DNA of 64,000 nt from Nemophila menziesii (taxonomy: Eukaryota; Streptophyta; Magnoliopsida; Boraginales; Hydrophyllaceae). The notes under the pieces were generated by a model. The model saw only the letters and a program-made list of their open reading frames with translations, was not told the origin of the DNA and searched no databases. The translations under genes were made by a program, and so were the position numbers. Positions 10,727 through 24,500 of this stretch are shown piece after piece. Numbering within the stretch: position 1 is the first letter of the stretch; each line of letters starts with the position of its first letter. The stretch is taken from the NCBI GenBank assembly GCA_029959085.1, contig JARWIR010000010.1:20109001-20173000 (forward strand), read 5' to 3'.

Positions 10727-13700
10727 ACTTAGCTGTATGGAATGTTAGAGGGTTCAATAAGCTGTTAAGGCAATTAGATGTTAAAGATTTCTTAATTAGG
10801 AATAAAGTCAGGGTGATTGGGCTACTTGAAACTAAAGTTAAAGTGCACAATTATGTTGCTATGATAAAGGAGCATTTCTCTCAATTTGAAATGCTTCACA
10901 ACTACAACAATGATAACAGTGGAAGAGTGTGGATATTATGGGATAAAAGAGATGCAGACATCAAAGTTATTAGTAAATCTGATCAGTACATCCTAATAGA
11001 GCTAAATGTAATTGAAAACAACATGAAACTCTTTATAGCCTTTGTTTATGCGAGTAATGATGTGGGGGATAGCAAATTACTAGGGAAGGAAATGATTGAA
11101 TGGAGTGTTAAATACAATTATGAAAAGCTGTGTGTATTAGGGGACTTCAATGAAATTCTGAAAATACAAGATAGACTGAACTGTACTAGCTTGGACAAGG
11201 GTGCAAAGGAATTCATAGATTGTATTGAAGATGCTAGTTTATTGGAGCGCAGTTGTGGAAGACAATTTTACACTTGGACCAATAGAAACAGTGAAGTTCA
11301 AATCAGGGCTAGTAAAATAGAGAGGATATTCATAAACATTAAATGGTTGGATAATATAGCCTCAACAGCTATTATCCACCCTCCTTCTACATCTGATCAG
11401 TGCTCTTTAATGCTGTGTTTGGGAGGAAAAAAAAAGTTTAACCCAAGTCAATTTAAATTTTTCAATGTCTGGGTAAAACATGATAAATATCTAGACATTG
11501 TTCAAAAAGCTTGGGATATTGAAATTGATGGTAATTACATGTATAAACTATGTATGAAGCATAAAAACACAAAACTGGAACTGAATTTTTTTAATAATAA
11601 GTACTTCAAGAGGAGCTCAGATGAGACATAGACTATTAGGAAGAGGCTTAGTGATGTTCAAGATAGTATTATGAGAGGTGATACTGATACACATACAATC
11701 AATGAAGAGAATATTTTGAATAAGGAATTAGAAGAAGCTGTGCTAATACATCATAGTATACTCAAACAGAAAGCCAAAGTTCAATTCAACAATGATATGG
11801 ACTGTAATTCTGCTTACCACTATAAAATTATAAAAGGCAGGATTGCAAAAAATAACATAGCAGTCTTAATTAATGATGAAGGTGACACCATTACTGAACC
11901 TGAGCTCATTAAGCAAGAATTTGTAAAAAAAATTAAATAGCTACTTGGTGAAGAGGATGTTAATGAAGAGAGCTGCTCAAGTGATGTTCTAAAAGAACTA
12001 ATTTCTTCTAAACTCACTAATCAGCAGAGAAATGACATAATTAGCCCAATAACTGATAAGGAAGTAAAGGATGCTCTATTTTCTATAAGTGAGAGCAAAA
12101 GTCCAGGCCCTGATGGACTGAACTTTGCATTTTACAAGGCATCCTGGAGTATAGTGGGAAATGATTTCACTAAGGCAGTTCAGCAATGTTTCAAGAATGG
12201 TGAATTACTTAAACAAGTCAACAAAACAAATATAGTGCTCGTCCCTAAAGAAAAGAGCCTTTCAAATGTTAGAAAATTTCGGCCAATTTCCTGCATCAAC
12301 ACTATTTATAAAACAATATCAAGGATTATGTGTGCAAGACTCAAGAAGGTAATGAGTTCTATAATTTCTATAAACCAGGCAGCTTATGTCAGTGGAAGAT
12401 TCATCAGTGACAACATATTGGTTGCACAAGAGATTGTTTTGGGATATAATAGAAAGAACTCAGATTCTAACTGTACATTGAACTTAGATCTTCAAAAAGC
12501 TTATGACAGTGTGAATTGGGGATTTTTAATAAATACGTTAACAGCTTTCAACTTCCCAAGCCAATTTATTAGATGGATCAAGATGTGTGTATGTACACCC
12601 ATCTATTCAGTGTGCATCAATGGTGAAGCCTGTGGTTTTTTTAAAGGGAAGAGAGGGTTAAGACAAGGAGACCCTCTCTCCCCTTATCTATTTGCTATGT
12701 GTATGGAAATATTTACAGGCTTACTCAATTATCTTCTTCAAAGCTGATACTAATACTGCAGCAATAATCAACGAAGGGCTTAAACTATTTTCCAGAATTT
12801 CAGGCCTCAAGATTAATTATCAAAAAAGCGAATTATATTTTGGTGGAGCTAATACGATCACAAAAAACAGAATTTCAAATCTCCTCAACATTAAACTGGG
12901 TAATCTCCCTGTAAGATACTTGGGAGTGCCTCTTCACTCGAAAAAATTAATGCATGGATGAAGGGAATAAATTAGTTGAAAAGAATTATAGCAGCATAAA
13001 TCAATGGGCATCTAAACTATTATCTTACGCGGGTAGAATTGAGCTGATTAAAAGTATTATTATCAGCAAAATCTTATATTGGTGCAGGGTGTTCCTCTTA
13101 CCTAAGCAAGTAGTATATAAGCTAAATAAACTTATGAATAGCTTTTTGTGGAAGGGGAATACAGATGGTGCTCAAGAGGCAAAGATTGTGTGAGATAATG
13201 TGTGCAAAAGCAAATCAAAAGGAGGACTTGGTATTCCAAGAATTGAGGACTTGAACACAGTTTGCCTTCTCTTCATCTTTTTCAGAAGCAGAACTTATGG
13301 AGCATATGGGTTAGAACAAATATCACAAAAAATAGGTGTATTTGGAGTATGGATGAGAAACAGAGTAACACTTGGATTTGGAAAAAACTGATGAAGATTA
13401 GAGATGTTGCTTATAAATTCATTCATCATAATGTATTTGATGGCAAAAATACATTTATAATATGGGATAAGTGGATTGATGGAAAAAATATTCAAAAGAT
13501 CATTGAAATTGAATTGGATAAGAGCAATATAAACAGTAACACAACAGTTAACTCGTGCTATGGTGGTGAGAGGTGGAGACTATCACCTTGTATTGCTAAA
13601 AGTCTTCATATTATCAACAAATTCGAGTTAAAAAATAGAGAAGATAAAATTGTTTGGAAGGAAAGTAACATAAGAGGCTTCTCCTTCAAGAAAACATTAG

Positions 13701-14229
13701 CGCAGATAACTCAGAATGATGATATGGAGGTTGATTAGGTTGAGGTAATCTGGGCTGAATTGACATCCCTAGATGCGCGTTTATCTCTTGGTTGGCTATT
13801 CAAAATAGGCTTAATACCAAGAGTAGAATGCTCGATTGGGGTTGTATTATCAACCCTTTGTACAGATTTTGTAATGCTTTAGTGGAAGATAATATACATC
13901 TCTTCTTTGTGTGCTCTTTATCTAAAAGAATCCTAAACAGGTTGCTAGCTAAATGTGGAATTCAGGTTCCAGTTTGTGATTTAACCTGTTTGATAAATAT
14001 AGCTAATTCTATGCCAAGTAAAGAACTAAGTAGCTGTTTTAGTGTGTTATTCACCACTTATATATACATTATATAGTGGGAAAGAAATAACAGGAATCAT
14101 GGAAATGCGCAGCTTAATGAAGACCAGTTGTTGTTGAAAATTTGCAGCTGGACCATTATGAAGCTAAAAAGTATGAGTTTTAAAAATGTTAAAGTACTGT
14201 ATGTACTTAATAGTTTAGATATGGGTTAA
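10723..14229 (+). pseudogene. LINE ORF2 copy B, broken, FADD deleted
   Basis: Opens intact (MNLAVWNVRGFN) and keeps the whole endonuclease region to a TAG at 11629-11631. The shared amber is at 11938-11940. The reverse transcriptase is readable from 12154 (NLDLQKAYDSV, RQGDPLSPYLF), but 86 nt after 12729 are missing. That removes the catalytic FADD block and shifts the frame. Further breaks: the one-base insertion near 12951, TGA at 13192 and TAG at 13736-13738. The endonuclease half is the best preserved part. Confidence 0.93.
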
Positions 14230-14480
14230 CTGTAATCTCTTTATCTTTAGTTCTAATCTTGTAATTTAATTGGGCTAATTCAAAGTTGTAATAGTTGTAT
14301 TAATTAGTTTTCGGTTGTAATGTGTAATGGGTTTTTAGATGTTATTACCGTGTTGGGAATAAACACTTAAAGGCCCAAAAAGATATTTGTAGTTTCTTTT
14401 TAATGATATAAAATTGATTTTGCCGATAAAAAAAAAGCTTATTATTATTATAATTAATTCTTGAATTTTTTTAATTATAG

Positions 14481-15222
14481 AATGATGATGAAGCTTCATT
14501 TGGTTTTGCCAAGTTTAGAATATGTTGGAAAGGTGTCAAGTTATTCGAGAAATCATACATCTTTCTACCAATAAATGAACAGTAGGTTACATTATTCTTC
14601 TTGTTATTCTCCTTATATAAGTAGAATAAGAATTATAATAATAATAATTGATTGATTATTTATTTTGTAGAATGCACTTGAGTTTGGTGATTATATGTAT
14701 ACCTAATAAAGAAGAACCCATTTTACTTCATCTGGAATCACTTGATCATCACCCCACTGAGGACGTCATATTTGGAAATATATATAAAAAGGTAATTTCA
14801 AGTGCATTCGTATAACCCTCTAAGTTGTATCTAATAACCTATTAATGGGGCTATGCAGGTTTTTGGTACGAGAGTGGAACTTTCTCAGAAAACAAGATTC
14901 GAATAATAATATGGATTTTTTCTAAGAATTCATGAGATAAGAAGTGAGGTACTTTTCTCTCTGATTCACACATTAATTGTTTATTTGTATGGATATTCAA
15001 CTTGTTTTTATATATAGTGGCTAATAGGTTCCACAACAAACAAATGATTATGATTGTGGATTGTTTGTTCTTTACTATATTCAACGATTTATGGAAACAG
15101 CTCATGAAAGGGTAAATATATGTGTAGATCTATTGGCTAAAAAGGAGCAAAGACAACTAACTATCTATGAAGATCGATTAAGTGGGATATGGGTGAATAG
15201 TTTATGCCTAGAATTATTTTAG
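14481..15222 (+). pseudogene. Ulp1/OTS-like protease relic B, fused to RNase H tail
   Basis: Same exon layout as relic A. Differences: the first donor has become GTAGGTT, the C-terminal exon reads METAHERV rather than METAPERV, and the FLVREWNF piece stays open longer (RKQDSN) because it has AGAAAACAAG rather than AGATAACAAG. The in-frame junction to the RNase H tail is identical to A and C. Stops at 15222. Confidence 0.85.
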
Positions 15223-15492
15223 ATTCCCTGTGAGGATTTTTGAAGTTTTTAAAATTAAGATTTTTTAGCCTAATTTGTATCCAAAAAAATTCATGAAAAT
15301 CATGATATAAAATAATCAAATCTTACCAAAAGTCCATATAAAATTATAAAGAATATGTCAAAAGTTAAATGTTATAAAAAAATTATTAAAATTTGTATAA
15401 TTTTATAAATTATATAAAATATAACAAAGATTCTTAAAATTTAAATTCAATACATCGTAATTCTAAGAATAGAATATTCATTAAAGAACAAA

Positions 15493-16440
15493 CTAACATG
15501 ACAAAACTACTACGATTTCCATGAAGATTAATCTGATTTCTCCCATTCTCCATTTACTCAAATCCCTGCAATTTCGATGAGATTTGAGGACAACAAAGGA
15601 CTTTGAAATGTCCTCAATTCCATGACCCATCTGCATTCGTAAAGTCCACAAACATATGCTTCTCTTTTCCCTCATCTAAAGGGATTATAACACATTAAAA
15701 AAGAGGCTCCAACCCCACCACACATCCTTCCAAAAGTCTATTCTTCTTTCATTTTGTACACGCCATTTGGATCCTAGTGTAAGCACGATATGAGGTATCT
15801 GATGACCAATCGTCGCTAAAACTCTGACTCCTTATGACCTCACTTAACAAAAAACTACCTTGTACGTCCGTTCTTGCTCCATTTTGGTTTCAAATATTCC
15901 TTAAATCTACGAGGAAGTGCATTCACCAGAAAATACTGAATAATTGGACCGAGTCCCACCAATTTCATCACTTATTCCCATCGATCCATCATAATAGTCT
16001 CTGGAATTGGTTAAAAAATAAGGAAAGTCTGCAACACTTATCGCTATTCCAATCCCCATTTTCCCAAAAGTATTATGGAAAGCAATTGACGCATTTTTTA
16101 TGAAAGACACCAAAACCTACTTGGGTAATACCTTTTAAAACGATATTATAACAAAATCTGGGCGTAAAAGAGATAACCCTAGAGAATTCATGTTTTTCGG
16201 TTCTAACAAACCCAAATCTAACAATAAATGACAGTTTTGCTACACCATAAGCATCCATTGATATAAATACTTGTTGTGACTCTTGATTAAACCGATAATA
16301 CCGAAATCGAGTCCGACCCTCTCTTTTTCCATTCTTCTTAAAAACGTGTTTCTCCAACTCGGTCGAAAATAACTTAAATATCCCTTCCTCGCAAGACTAA
16401 AATAATTTATTCCAATGCATATCGCTATCAAAAGACTCAC
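15493..16440 (-). pseudogene. Unidentified degenerate ORF relic B
   Basis: Counterpart of the minus-strand relic of unit A, with the same frames (16357-16073, 16113-15907, 15675-15493) and few differences. Identity unknown. Confidence 0.4.
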
Positions 16441-16480
16441 ATCACTTTCTGTATTAATTTTTAGATTCTATTTTTGAAAA

Positions 16481-17540
16481 GCGAGTCCTATATCTCAAGT
16501 ATTTGAAAAAGATATCTACTTTGTTTAATAAATATCAGAACTGAAAGTGCATTTTTAAGAGCTATTTAAGGTAATTTTATAGGTAATAACAATAGCTGCT
16601 TCAGTAATTATAACAGCGCTGTGAGATTTTTTGATTTACTTTTTGGGACACAACATGACGCTTATTTATGTTTATTCTAGATTTTTTTTTAAAATACGTA
16701 TTGAATATTGTCATTTGCATAATTTATGTGATTGTTTTCTAGTATATGCTATGTACCTCATGCTAGTAGAGATGCTAGATACACATGATGTACTTTCGAT
16801 AATCGAGATTATACTTTGCAACATAATTTTATCTTTAGCATTTCTGCTAAGGTAAAAAATCTAATCTTATGATGTTTATATTTATCTGAGTTTTAGTTTT
16901 TTTTTGAAATGTTTAGTGCTATGTTTAAAATAGAATCATCTTATTTTCAATTTTCTTGGTAAAGATTTTCAATCTCGACCATTAACTAAAGTTGTTAAAC
17001 ATTATAATTGTAAAGTTTATACCTTACCACAACACATTACTTAATGTATAAAAGATTACAAAAATTATCATTGATTTAGAAAACATTTGGAGTCGTATAA
17101 TTAAACACAAAGAGAAAAACATTGAAAATTAGTACATACATTATGATTTCTCACATTTTAGATCAATTTCATCATTGCATTTTATCGGTACAGTTTGCTA
17201 CATTATATACCAGTTCGTTTATGTTTGGTTGGATTCTAAACATGTAGAACTTATCGTATAACAACTTGATCTTTTCCCTAACCCTTTTTAAATGGATTCA
17301 ATTATGATTTGCTTTTTTCAACAAATGCTATTAAAATACTCAGTTACTCATCATTATCCACTACCGTCCCTAGCCCAAGATTAGAGATCCAGAATCTACA
17401 TGGTCCATTTCACTTGTGTGAGTACGATATCCAATCTCCTGATGCAACAGTGTCCAAAAGAAGCCAATAATCTAGGTTCTTGTCCAATTCATGACACAAC
17501 AAAATACAAAAGATAGTCCAAATTAAAAGAAGCCCAGAAT
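16481..17540. other. AT-rich spacer, no gene seen
   Basis: Collinear with 5841-6900. A 74-codon plus-strand frame (16631-16855) is open here but is broken in the other units, so it is not counted as a gene. Confidence 0.55.
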
Positions 17541-17729
17541 GAGACCCTCCATTGTATAAAACCCTTATTTTCGATAAGCCGCGCCATAACGTTTTATGTT
17601 CCTTCCTTAGTTGTCATAACCAAATCTTCACCACAACAACGCCTAAAGAAACTACTTCAACCTCAATATTTTTGATGCATTACCACCTTCTCTCTATCCT
17701 AACATATAGCACAAGAAGAATAAGATAAA

Positions 17730-17957
17730 ATGAAAAGAAAGAAAAAAACCCAGAAATATTAGTTTGTAAATGAAAGTTACACAACAAAAAGGTGATTTTG
17801 TTTGACAGGATTTTTATTGTTTTATACAATTCATTTATTTCATTTATGTTTATTATTGTGGATTAATTTTTTCTTGTAAAAATAGTGTTTCGAATTGATT
17901 TTTTTAATCAATTTGTGTTTAAAAATTGAGCATTGAAATTTAATTTTTTATACTATT

Positions 17958-18032
<75 letters not shown>

Positions 18033-18172
18033 ATTTAGATTGCTCAGTGCTTTGAAGGTATATATTGATATGTTATTGATATATTTTTTATTTACAACAA
18101 AATGATAGATGACCATCTCATTTCAAAAAATAAGGACTTTTATAACTGTGATGGTTTTTCAGGGTGAATCAG
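17730..18172 (+). pseudogene. Candidate small exons, spacer B
   Basis: Same arrangement as 7099-7487: short basic frame from the ATG at 17730, donor AAAAG/GTGATT, (AT)n in the intron, acceptor TTTACAA (AG lost: CAACAAAATG instead of CAGCAAAATG), and the second segment ending CAG/GTAAC at 18172. The lost acceptor base is private to this copy. Confidence 0.28.
17962..18031. repeat. (AT)n microsatellite, spacer B
   Basis: About 70 bp of AT dinucleotides at the position of the short tracts in spacers A and D. Confidence 0.95.
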
Positions 18173-19556
18173 GTAACATAGTAATATAAATATCATAATT
18201 TAAAATATGTTAGACAATCTATGATGCATAAATAATATGTTACATTTAAATCTATTTCTGTTCAGTTTCAAATTTCTTTCAAATTCATGATGTGATTTAT
18301 TTACTTTGCTTCAATACTTGTAAATGAACAATTATGCAAATTATTTGATATATATGACTTTTGGAAAGTTTAAAGTCAATCAATAACTAAACAGACTAGG
18401 ACACGATTGGGTAATATGATGGTTAGTTGAGCACCTATGTACATATTATTTGATTTAATAAAAAAATTTTCCACACTAATAGTGAATTTACCTAGTAAAG
18501 TGAGTTCAATGAAATTAAAATCTTGTTTTAGAATTGGAGTAGTTTCTAATAAAATACTAAAATAGTATACAAATTGCAAGGGCCAAAACTGAATAGTGTT
18601 AGGTGCATTTCATTGACATGTTTAATATCCATTATATAGGATTAGTTTGATTACAAATAGATATAAAACACTTAGTTATATAGTTGAGTTGAGTCCTTAT
18701 GTGAGCAAATATGAAGTCAGATAAATGAAATAGCATGTATTAACTATTAATTACAATTCTCTCAAAATAAGCTTATTATTATTTTGAGACTATTGATATG
18801 ATTGAATCTATTTATTAAATTTGTTTTGTACAATATTTTATTTTTAATGAAGGGTTGATTTCATAGTTGATCCCTATATTATACAAGATATCTAAATAAG
18901 CAAGAAGTAAAATATGATTGTGTAAGTGGTATATTTGCTATTTTTGATATAACACTTGGGTGTAATAGTCAATTTCCATAACAAAAGTATACATGATTAA
19001 TTCGTATAACATAGAGATGGACAATGAAACTTATATTTATATTCATTTACTAATTTTTTGATGATTTTTGTTCTTTTAGCAAATATAGAAGGAAAAAGGG
19101 TGAACTAAGTGGTTGATGGTGGAGTTCAGTGTTAATTTTAAGAGAATGTTGGCGTTTGTTTAGTTTATAATCCACATGTGGTATTTTTCTAAGATTTAAC
19201 TTAAATTGTCAATTTTATTTTATTGTGTTTTTGTTTCCATTTAAGGAATGAGAATATATGTTGAAGTTTTTGTTATTTAATAATGAATATTTTTGTTATA
19301 TTTTCTTGTCCAACTGGAATTATCTCGATATCCAATAACAAATAATTTTTTGAATTGAAATTTGGTGTTAGGTATGAGATATACACTCTAAATTTCTGCA
19401 TATCTAGGTTAATTTGGATCGTGAATTGAATGGATATAAATATTTTGTGTTAGGTTTATAATATTTTTTCGTAAATTAGTATGTATTCACATAAAAATCA
19501 CAATGGGATTCATGCTCATAGTATTCTGTTGCAACCATTTGAATACAATCTTTCCT

Positions 19557-19743
19557 GGAATGGAAAATCAATCATGTTAGAATAAAGTTTAATGGGTGGC
19601 TGACATTCTCGCTAAACGGCCAAGATTAATACGGATATATCGAATTGTCCTCGTACGTCTTTAGTAGAGCTCTATTCTAGTATTAGTAGGTTACATTCGA
19701 GATGTGTCATATCGATGTTAGATTTTAATATTAACAAAAAAAA
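19557..19743 (+). mobile_element. 5'-truncated second LINE, spacer B
   Basis: Same nested insertion as 8872-9062, with the 16-bp repeats at 19541-19556 and 19744-19759. One G and a few bases are lost relative to spacer A. Confidence 0.83.
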
Positions 19744-20431
19744 GAATACAATCTTTCCTAAAGGAATCATATTTGAGATTGTGTAAGCAATTCAAATTCT
19801 AAAAACTATTCACCATTTTGACTTTCCACTTATCACAATCTTTCGATTCCAATGTCCACAAAAAATTTATCTACATCCTATCGTTAAACTAGGACGAGTC
19901 AACTAAATTTAAAAGTATTTTAATTTATGTGATTAGATGTTTCACCGAGTTTGGAAAAATGATTTTTTAGTATTAACCCCTATAGCCCTAGCGTCAGAAC
20001 AATGTACTTGGACCAAATCAATATTATAATATCATAGCTTTCACCCATTGTATTTATAATATGTTTTTTTTAATAAGGCACCCATTATTATTAAATTAAA
20101 AACAGTATATTATACGAGTAATATATAATAAAGAAAAAAGCCAAGTCAATGAGAGTCAACTCACCTAAAAAATCCTCCCTAGCCATTCATCCATTAATTT
20201 TTATTCCATCCTAACCTTTTCAACCAAACACCACTTTTAGCCTTTTTTTTTTCCATTTTTTGCTTTTTTCTGATTTAGTGTTTGACCTTGAACATTTGTG
20301 GGATCTAGCCCTATCTCAGACTTTTTTTTTCAACATACTTTCCACCTCACCACATTCCACCGCCAACATTCAATCCACCTTTTACCTTTTCTTCTTTTTT
20401 TCTTTCTAGTTGTTCTTCTCTGATAACTAAA

Positions 20432-21559
20432 ATGTTAAACTCCATTCGAGTCAACAAAGTTTCTAATGGATCTGAGAAAACCATCGCCAATACAAAGAAA
20501 AAGACTAAATATCGAGACATCACGAAAGAAATGCTTTCACGACTTTGCTTAACACACCAGAGTCGTACAAAGGCGAAGAAGAAGTCAATGAAATAGATCG
20601 GGTTGTATCAGAAGGAAACAAGAGTGTACCATGGTCAAATCTGTTTGGTAGATGTGTAACTCACCTATAAGATTGAAAGGTAAAAAGATAATCAAACCGC
20701 CTCAAGACGTCTTAGATGAAGGAGCAGAGGAATGGGCCAACAGTTTTGTAGGTCAATTCCTTGATACTCCTCCCCCTTTCTATGCCATCGTAAATTTTGT
20801 TAAGTTTCAATGGAGTAAATTAGGAAAAGTCGATATCAAATCAAGTGCTAAAGGTAGTGTCATGCTTAAATTCGAGAATCAGCAGTACTACAGTACAGAT
20901 TTGGAACATTAACGGAAAACCACTGCTTCTACGGCCGTGGAAACCGGGTATGCAGTTTGACAAAATAGACGTTTCGAAAATTACGATATGGGTGAAGCTA
21001 ATTAACATTCCAATGAACCTATGGACACAAAGAGGTCTTGGATACGTGTCTAGTGGTGTTGGAGTCCCTCTTCAAATGGACTCCATCACAGTATCCAAAA
21101 CAAGACTTGGGATCCAAAACAAGACTTGGGTATGCCAGAGTTTGCGTGGAAGCTGACACAAAAGAGGCGATGCCTGAGGAATTATTAGTTGATATTGGGT
21201 TAAAAGAACTTCAAACAGTCAAGGTAGAGTATGAGTGGAAACCAATTATCTGTGGTAAGTGTAACAAGTTTGGACATACAGAGGTTAAGTGTAATAATGT
21301 TCAAAAAGTTTGGATGCCTAAGAAAAATTCAGATGATAAAGATAAGAAATCTAGCAAGGGCAAAGAAATTGTTGAGGAATGGAGTGTTGTTAGAAGTAAC
21401 AGGACTCAGGGTAACAATAAAGGAGAATCTAGCTCAGTGTCCACAAGAAACCATTATGAAAAACTTGTAGAGGCTGAAGAAAGCATGATTGATAGAGATG
21501 TCAGAATTTTTATTAATCACAATGGAGGTGAAGAAATACCCAAACCACCTAACATATGA
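20432..21559 (+). pseudogene. LINE ORF1 copy C, broken
   Basis: The usual start ATGACTAAA is ATAACTAAA here. A C-to-T change creates a new in-frame ATG three codons later (20432). Keeps the DUF4283 N-terminal half (LKGKKIIKPPQDVLDEGAEE, QFLDTPPPFYAIVNF, from 20670) missing in B and D. Breaks: a 7-nt loss near 20540, about 60 bp lost after 20595, the shared frame break at the EH residues (20910), and a 19-bp tandem duplication at 21093-21130 in the DUF4283 region. Knuckle CGKCNKFGHTEVKC is intact. Its stop overlaps the ORF2 ATG at 21556. Confidence 0.9.
21093..21130. repeat. 19-bp tandem duplication in LINE C ORF1
   Basis: ATCCAAAACAAGACTTGGG is repeated once, shifting the frame inside the DUF4283 region. 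Absent from the other ORF1 copies. Confidence 0.93.
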
Positions 21560-24500
21560 ACTTAGCTGTATGGAATGTTAGAGGGTTCAATAAGCTGTTA
21601 AGGCAATTAGATGTTAAAGATTTCTTAATTAGGAATAAAGTCAGGGTGATTGGGCTACTTGAAACTAAAGTTAAATTGCACAATTATGATGCTATGATAA
21701 AGGATCATTTCTCTCAATTTGAAATGCTCCACAACTACAACAATGATGACAGTGGAAGAGTGTGGATATTATGGGATAAAAGAGATGCAGACTTCAAACT
21801 TATTAGTAAATCTGATCAGTACATCCTAATAGAGCTAAATGTAACTGAAAACAACATGAAACTCTTTATAGCCTTTGTTTATGCGAGTAATGATGTGGGG
21901 GATAGGAAATTACTTTGGAAGGAAATGATTGAATCGAGTGTTAAATACAATAATGAAAAGCCGTGTGTATTAGGGGACTTCAATGAAATTCTGAAAATAC
22001 AAGATAGGCTGAATTCTACTAGCTTGGATAGGGGTGCAAATGAATTCATAGATTGTATTGAAGATGCTAGTTTATTGGAGCACAGTTGTGGAGGGCAAGT
22101 TTATACTTGGACCAATAGAAACAGTGAGGGCTAGTAAAATAAACAGGATATTCATAAACATTAAATGGTTGGATAATATAACCTTAACAGCTATTATCCA
22201 CCCTCCTTCTACATCTAATTACTGCTCTTTAATGCTGAGTTTGGGAGGAAAAAAAATTTAACCCAAGTCAATTCAAATTTTTCAATGCCTGGGTAAACTT
22301 GATAAATATCTAGACATTGTTCAAAAAGCTTGGGATATTGAAATTGATGGTAATTACATGTATAAACTATGTATGAAGCAGAAAAACACAAAACTGGAAC
22401 TGAATTTTTTTAATAATAAGTACTTCAAGAGGAGCTCAGATGTGATATAGACTGTTAGGAAGAGGCTTAGTGATGTTCAAGACAGTATTATGAGAGGTGA
22501 TACTGATACACACACAATCAAATAAGAGAATATTTTGAATAAGGAATTAGAAGAAGCTGTGCTAATACATCATAGTATACTCAAACAGAAAGCCAAAGTT
22601 CAGTTCAACAATGATATGGACTGTAATTCTGCTTACCACTATAAAATTATAAAAGGCAGGATTGCAAAAAATAACATAGCAGTCTTAATTAATGATGAAG
22701 GTGACACCATTACTGAACCTGAGCTCATTAAGCAAGAATTTGTAAAAAAAATTCAATAGCTACTTGGTGAAGAGGATGTTAATAAAGAGAGCTGCTCAAG
22801 TGATGTTCTAAAAGAACTAATTTCTTCTAAACTCACTGATCAGCAGAGAAATGACATAATTAGCCCTATAACTGATAAGGAAGTAAAGGATGCTCTATTT
22901 TCTATAAGTGAGAGCAAAAGTCGAGGCCCTGATGGACTAAACTTTGCATTTTACAAGGCATCCTGGAGTATAGTGGGAAATGATTTCACTAAGGCAGTTC
23001 AGCAATGTTTCAAGAATGGTGAATTACTTAAACAAGTCAACAAAACAAATATAGTGCTCGTCCCTAAAGAAAAGAGCCTTTCAAATGTTAGAAAATTTCG
23101 GCCAATTTCCTGCATCAACACTATTTATAAAACAATATCAAGGATTATGTGTGCAAGACTCAAGAAGGTAATGAGTTCTATAATTTCTATAAACCAGGCA
23201 GCTTATGTCAGTGGAAGATTCATCAGTGACAACATATTGGTTGCACAAGAGATTGTTTTGGGATATAATAGAAAGAACTCAGATTCTAACTGTACATTGA
23301 ACTTAGATCTTCAAAAAGCTTATGACAGTGTGAACTGGGGATTTTTAATAAATACCTTAACAGCTTTCAACTTCCCAAGCCAATTTATTAGATGGATCAA
23401 GATGTGTGTATGTACACCCACCTATTCAGTGTGCATCAATGGTGAAGCCTGTGGTTTTTTTAAAGGGAAGAGAGGGTTAAGACAAGGAGACCCTCTCTCC
23501 CCCTATCTATTTGCTATGTGTATGGAAATATTTACAGGCTTACTCAATCAGTTAGCTATGAAAACAGATTTCAAATTTCATCAAAGATGTGATAGAATGA
23601 GGCTTAATCATATAATCTTCGCAGACGACTTACTTATCTTCTTCAAAGCTGATACTAATACTGCAGCAATAATCAACGAAGGGCTTAAACTATTTTCCAG
23701 AATTTCAGGCCTCAAGATTAATTATCAAAAAAGCGAATTATATTTTGGTGGAGCTAATACGATCACAAAAAACAGAATTTCAAATCTCCTCAACATTAAA
23801 CTGGGTAATCTCCCTGTAAGATTCTTGGGAGTGCCTCTTCACTCGAAAAAATTAATGCGTGGATGAAGGTAATAAATTAGTTGAAAATATTTATAGCAGC
23901 ATAAATCAATGGGCATCTAAACTATTATCTTACGCGGGTAGAATTGAGCTGATTAAAAGTATTATTATAAGCAAAATCTTATATTGGTGCAGGGTGTTCC
24001 TCTTACATAAGCAAGTAATATATAAGCTAAATAAACTTATGAATAGCTTTTTGTGGAAGGGGAATACAGATGGTGCTCAAGAGGCAAATATTGTGTGGGA
24101 TAATGTGTGCAAAAGAAAATCAAAAGGAGGACTTGGTATTCCAAGAATTGAGGACTTGAACACAGTTTGCCTTCTCTTCACCTTTTTCAGAAGCAGAACT
24201 TATGGAGCATATGGGTTAGAACAAATATCACAAAAATAGGTGTATTTGGAGTATGGATGAGAAACAGAGTAACACTTGAATTTGGAAAAAACTGATGAAG
24301 ATTAGAGATGTTGCTTATAAATTCATTCATCATAATGTATTTGATGGCAAAAATACATTTATAATATGAGATAAGTGGATTGATGGAAAAAATATTCAAG
24401 AGATAGTTGGAATTGAATTGGATAAGAGCAATATAAACAGTAACACAACAGTTAGCTCGTGCTATGGTGGTGAGAGGTGGAGACTATCACCTTGTATTGC

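Larger units (their letters stand above)
8099..14434 (+). mobile_element. LINE copy B
   Basis: A LINE of about 6.3 kb: a long 5' leader (8099-9744) carrying a nested truncated LINE, ORF1 (9745-10726), ORF2 (10723-14229), 3' UTR with AATAAA and a 9-A tail, bracketed by the 15-bp repeat. If the repeat is not the true duplication, the 5' end could lie around 9450-9500, just before the pyrimidine-rich leader of ORF1. Confidence 0.75.
10723..21555 (+). repeat. Tandem unit B, short form
   Basis: Second copy, 10,833 bp, collinear with unit A over its whole length. It has a private 86-nt deletion in the reverse transcriptase and the longest uninterrupted (AT)n tract among the short units. Spacer variants (for example GCCTAAAGAAAC near 17641) match unit D, not A or C. 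Confidence 0.93.
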
